From the NCBI RefSeq assembly GCF_900163715.1, contig NZ_FWFF01000001.1:372001-436000 (forward strand): a stretch of 64,000 nt of DNA. Reading direction: 5' to 3'. Made by a program: the position numbers and the translations under genes. How positions within the stretch are numbered: position 1 is the first letter of the stretch; each line of letters starts with the position of its first letter. This DNA comes from Brevibacterium yomogidense. GTDB taxonomy: Bacteria > Actinomycetota > Actinomycetes > Actinomycetales > Brevibacteriaceae. Positions 61,060 to 64,000 of the stretch are shown piece by piece. Under the pieces are notes generated by a model that saw only the letters and a program-made list of their open reading frames with translations, searched no databases and had not been told where the DNA came from.

Positions 61060-62374
61060 CGGACACCGCCTGCTCGAGGCACTGCTCCAGTGACGCGAAG
61101 ACGACCCGCACCCCCAGATTCCCGGGTCCGTAGTGCGCCCACTTCGCGGAGTCCGTCATGACGACCGACCAGTCATCATGCAGCCGCGGCAGGAGATACG
61201 TGCACGTATCCGTGACGATGCGGACCCCTGCGTCGCGCAGCGTCGCGTGGTCGTCGGGGTGGTCAGCAGCGAGCGCGTCGGCTGTGAAGCGGCCGGTGTT
61301 GACCCACACCGGCAGGCGGGGTTCCCGCCCGTGCGACCGCAGCAGCGCGGCGATCCTCCGCAGCTGCGCGAGCGACGCGTGGGGCGTGCCCAGGCAGACG
61401 GCGTCGACGATGGCGTCCGCCTCCGCGTGTGTGAGCTCGTCCTGGGCGCGGGCCACGTCCGCCGGGCCGACGACGGTGACCGGCGTGCGCTCCGGGTCGC
61501 ATACGGCCTCGAGCTCTGCGCACTCCGGGGTGACGCCCTCGATGTGGAACAGGGCGACGCCGCCGGACGAGGCGGCGGCCGCGCCGAAGGCCTTGAGGTC
61601 GTCCTCGGTCGGGCGCATCGCTCCGACACCACTCCCGGCAGTCCCACGGCCGAGGTCCTGGTCGCCGGTCACCGATCCCGGATCTTCCAGCCCGGTGACG
61701 ACAGGGACCCCCGTCCCGGCGATCTGTCCCGCGAGGTAGCCCAGCAGCGGGTACACGTGCTCCCCGGCGAGCGGCACCGCACTCACGTCGATGATGTGGG
61801 TCGCCCGGCGGTTCTCATCACGGTGGAGGCCCGCGTACGGGGCACACCCGCTGATCGCCGCGCAGACGTCGAGGAAGTCGCCATACCTGTCCGTCCGCGC
61901 TCCGAGGACCGAGTTCGCGAACACCACGGCATTCGACTCGGCCCACGCGATCTGCGTGCCGAAGCGGGGGCGCTCGGGCAGCTGATAGGGCGCGCACGTC
62001 CAGGTCTGCGCCACGCCGAGTCGTCCGTAGAGTCGCATCAGCTCGGTGCCGTCCCGCGTCTCCTCGGGCGAGCGCGCGGGCAGCTCCGGATGCCGCAGGT
62101 TCACCGACCCCACGTTCGTCGTGGTCGGCACGCGGCACTGAGCGCCTGCGTCGACGAGGCGCTGGACGAAGTCGATCCCGCTGCGCCCGTGGAACAGGCA
62201 GGAGTCGATGTGGACGCTCTCCACCGCGACGAGCCTCGTCGCGCCCTTCACCCGGGCGACCCCGGTGACCATGCGCATGGCCATCGCCTGCGCCTCACCA
62301 CAGTCGCCGCTCAGCTGCGCCTCCTGCTCCGCCGTGAGGCGCAGCGGTGGGGACGGCTCCATCGGGAGTCTCAT
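61049..62374 (-). CDS. Aconitase X catalytic (large) subunit, DUF521
   Basis: 441 residues from the ATG at 62374, which overlaps the gntR stop (ATGA). Signs: LTAEQEAQLSGDCGEAQAMAMRMV, AVESVHIDSCLFHGRSGIDFVQRL, VPTTTNVGSVNLRHPE, and late TDTCTYLLPRL and GPGNLGVRVVFASLEQCLEQAVSG. Cysteines at SVHIDSC, SGCAPY and DTCTY could ligate an Fe-S cluster. Predicted dehydratase of a hydroxy acid or cis-3-hydroxyproline; cytoplasmic. Confidence 0.9.
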   Translation of the reverse strand: MRLPMEPSPPLRLTAEQEAQLSGDCGEAQAMAMRMVTGVARVKGATRLVAVESVHIDSCLFHGRSGIDFVQRLVDAGAQCRVPTTTNVGSVNLRHPELPARSPEETRDGTELMRLYGRLGVAQTWTCAPYQLPERPRFGTQIAWAESNAVVFANSVLGARTDRYGDFLDVCAAISGCAPYAGLHRDENRRATHIIDVSAVPLAGEHVYPLLGYLAGQIAGTGVPVVTGLEDPGSVTGDQDLGRGTAGSGVGAMRPTEDDLKAFGAAAASSGGVALFHIEGVTPECAELEAVCDPERTPVTVVGPADVARAQDELTHAEADAIVDAVCLGTPHASLAQLRRIAALLRSHGREPRLPVWVNTGRFTADALAADHPDDHATLRDAGVRIVTDTCTYLLPRLHDDWSVVMTDSAKWAHYGPGNLGVRVVFASLEQCLEQAVSGGR

Positions 62375-62976
62375 GTGAGGAAGTAGCGCAGGTTGTCGTC
62401 GACCAGGTCCACCGCGGCCTCCGCGTCGCCCGCCTCCACGAAGCCGACGAGGGTGCACAGCTGCGCCGCGCTCTCGCGATCGGCCTCCTGCGGCTTCTCC
62501 TCGTCGTGGGCGACACGGCTCTGATCCCGCAGGCGCAGTCCGATCTCCGCTGCCCGCTCTCCCAGCCCCCTGCTCAGCACGAGGAAGTGGAACCTGCGGT
62601 CCGCAGCGAAGAAGGACTTCCGGTCTGCGGCCCCGGCCGCGGCCAGCGCATCCTCCGCAGCAGTGCGGAGATCTCTCAGGGTGCCCGGGTCACGGCTCTC
62701 GCACAGGGACCGCACCGCCGGCTCGGCAAGGAGCAGCCGCAGTTGGAGGATCTCGTCGAGGTCCGCATGCGTGACGGGTACGAGCCGGTACCCGCGGTTC
62801 GGCACAGCCTCGACCGTGCCGTCCGATACGAGCGACATCATCGCCTCACGCACAGGACTCAGTGACATGCCCAGGGTCTTCGCGAGTCCCGCAGCGGAGA
62901 AGATCCGATCCTCCCCCAGGTCACCGACCGCGATGGCGGTGCGGATCTCATCGAGTGCGGTCTCTCGCAGCGACAT
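62371..62976 (-). CDS. GntR-family (FCD-type) transcriptional regulator
   Basis: 201 residues. N-terminal winged helix: RETALDEIRTAIAVGDLGEDRIFSAAGLAKTLGMSLSPVREAMMSLVSDGTVEAVPNRGYRLVPVT; C-terminal all-helical FCD domain (LRLLLAEPAVRSLCES, FHFLVLSRG). First gene of the operon and divergent from the flavin oxidoreductase. A 20-bp palindrome 57 bp upstream is the probable operator, so it likely controls both sides and itself. Confidence 0.93.
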   Translation of the reverse strand: MSLRETALDEIRTAIAVGDLGEDRIFSAAGLAKTLGMSLSPVREAMMSLVSDGTVEAVPNRGYRLVPVTHADLDEILQLRLLLAEPAVRSLCESRDPGTLRDLRTAAEDALAAAGAADRKSFFAADRRFHFLVLSRGLGERAAEIGLRLRDQSRVAHDEEKPQEADRESAAQLCTLVGFVEAGDAEAAVDLVDDNLRYFLT

Positions 62977-63023
62977 CGTCAGCGCCCCTCGGGTCTTGTG
63001 CGAATGTGGTCTCGGTCACTACA

Positions 63024-63052
63024 GTACATGTACTCGGTAATCGATTACCGAG
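63024..63052. promoter_or_regulatory. Palindromic operators between gntR and the flavin oxidoreductase
   Basis: CTCGGTAATCGATTACCGAG (63033-63052) is a perfect 20-bp palindrome; GTACATGTAC (63024-63033) is a perfect 10-bp palindrome sharing one base with it. They lie centrally in the 130-bp divergent gap. GntR/FCD regulators bind such dyads. Confidence 0.7.
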
Positions 63053-63106
63053 CACCAGGATCGCAACGAAGCGATTCGACACCGCGATGCGCTGGAGGTC
63101 CCCCTC

Positions 63107-64000
63107 ATGTCATCCCACGTCTCGGACCCGCTGCTCACACCGTTCTCCATCGGCTCCGTCCGACTGCGGAACCGGGTCGTCTCGACCTCCCACGAACCCG
63201 CCTACACGGACAACGGCATGCCCGCAGACCGCTACCGCCGCTACCACGCGGAGAAGGCTCGGGGCGGTGTAGGCCTCACGATGATCGGCGGCTCCGCGAT
63301 CGTGTCCCGTGACTCCCCCGCCGCGTTCGGCAACATCGACCTCAGCACGGACGACGTCGTCCCGTGGTTGCGGAAGCTCACCGACGAGGTACATGACCTC
63401 GGCACCAAGGTCATGATCCAGGTGACCCATCTGGGCGCCCGGTCCTCGAACTTCACCGGCGACTGGCTGCCTCTCGTATCTGCGAGCCGGTATCGCGAGC
63501 CCGCCCACCGCGCCTTCGCGAAGGAGGCCGAGGACTGGGACATCGACCGCATCATCGCCGACTACGCGGAGGCGGCGCGGCGGGTGGCCGACGGCGGCCT
63601 GGACGGCCTCGAACTGCAGCACTGGGGCCACCTCATGGACTCCTTCGTCTCCCCGTGGCTCAACCACCGCGAAGACGAGTACGGCGGACCGCTCGAGAAC
63701 CGCCTGCGCTTCCCCCTGCGCCTCCTCGACGCGGTGCGAGCCGCGGTGCCGGACGACTTCGTCGTGGGCGTGCGGATGAGCATGGACCAGCTGCGAGAGG
63801 ACGGGCTGGACAGCGACGACGCGATCGCGATCCTCCAGCGCTACATCGAGCACGGCGTCGAGTTCGTCTCCATCACCGGCGGGCGCATCGAGAGCGACCG
63901 CGCCCTCGCGGAGTCGATCCCCGGCATGGGCACCCCCTCGGCTCCCTTCCTCGAACTCTGCCGCACGGTGCGAGCTGCGGTGTCCATCCCGGTCCTCCAC
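63107..64000 (+). CDS. Old-yellow-enzyme/NADH:flavin oxidoreductase family protein, 3' end outside window
   Basis: 298 codons from the ATG at 63107, behind GGAGG, stay open to the window edge. TIM-barrel FMN domain of the 2,4-dienoyl-CoA reductase/trimethylamine dehydrogenase/N-methylproline demethylase group: LTPFSIGSVRLRNRVVSTSHEPAYTDNGMPADRYRRYHAEKARGGVGLTMIGG, QVTHLGARSS, DGLELQHWGHLMDSFVSPWLNHREDEYGGPLENRLRFPLRLL. Whether the C-terminal Fe-S and FAD/NAD domains follow cannot be seen. Divergent from gntR-aconitase X, so likely co-regulated. Confidence 0.9.
   Translation, partial: MSSHVSDPLLTPFSIGSVRLRNRVVSTSHEPAYTDNGMPADRYRRYHAEKARGGVGLTMIGGSAIVSRDSPAAFGNIDLSTDDVVPWLRKLTDEVHDLGTKVMIQVTHLGARSSNFTGDWLPLVSASRYREPAHRAFAKEAEDWDIDRIIADYAEAARRVADGGLDGLELQHWGHLMDSFVSPWLNHREDEYGGPLENRLRFPLRLLDAVRAAVPDDFVVGVRMSMDQLREDGLDSDDAIAILQRYIEHGVEFVSITGGRIESDRALAESIPGMGTPSAPFLELCRTVRAAVSIPVLH

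Overview
The window is high-GC DNA packed with short overlaps, GTG starts and GC-rich hairpins. It looks like an actinobacterium of the Micrococcales/Brevibacterium type. The strongest argument is the near-origin cell-division set tRNA-Leu(CAG)-fhaA-fhaB-pstP-rodA-pbpA-pknA-pknB together with pabA, a class E sortase, crgA, rhomboid and ppiA. The genus is not proven. I see no transposase, integrase, phage gene, CRISPR array or rRNA.

1-20.0 kb is a formate dehydrogenase and molybdenum-cofactor block. FdhB (cut by the window edge) and FdhA lie on the minus strand. FdhA is read through an in-frame UGA, almost certainly selenocysteine. An OFA-type transporter (oxalate/formate family) faces away from them. 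Next comes a minus-strand run moeA-moaC-moaB/moaE fusion-moeB/rhodanese-fdhD-SDR-crotonase. A divergent plus-strand run follows: moaA-moaD-second moeA-modA-modB/modC fusion. Together these import molybdate, build and insert the cofactor, and mature the enzyme.

20.0-24.4 kb holds an ArsR regulator with a tandem AHSA1 protein, MgtE, a small membrane protein and a LysR regulator. 24.4-34.7 kb is the conserved Ser/Thr kinase, phosphatase and wall-growth operon. In many actinobacteria pknB ends facing pabA. Here about 10.4 kb (34.7-45.2 kb) separates them. That segment holds a flavin reductase, a VOC-like protein, an SRPBCC protein, a luciferase-like monooxygenase, a LuxR regulator, an orphan TRAP binding protein, an acyl-CoA ligase, a phosphotransferase, an acyl-CoA dehydrogenase and a TetR regulator. 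It reads as a catabolic (terpenoid- or lipid-like) island. 45.2-52.6 kb returns to the near-origin set.

52.8-64 kb is a second catabolic region. PucR is divergent from mmsA plus a class III aminotransferase, as in beta-alanine or amino-acid degradation. A minus-strand GntR-aconitase X (large, small)-TRAP binding protein-acyl-CoA ligase operon is divergent, across a clear palindromic operator, from an old-yellow-enzyme-like oxidoreductase cut by the window end.

Three themes run through the window. Low-complexity insertions occur inside otherwise conserved proteins. Several regulator and cofactor genes look leaderless, with a TANNNT box 6-8 nt before ATG. Long perfect hairpins sit between convergent genes.
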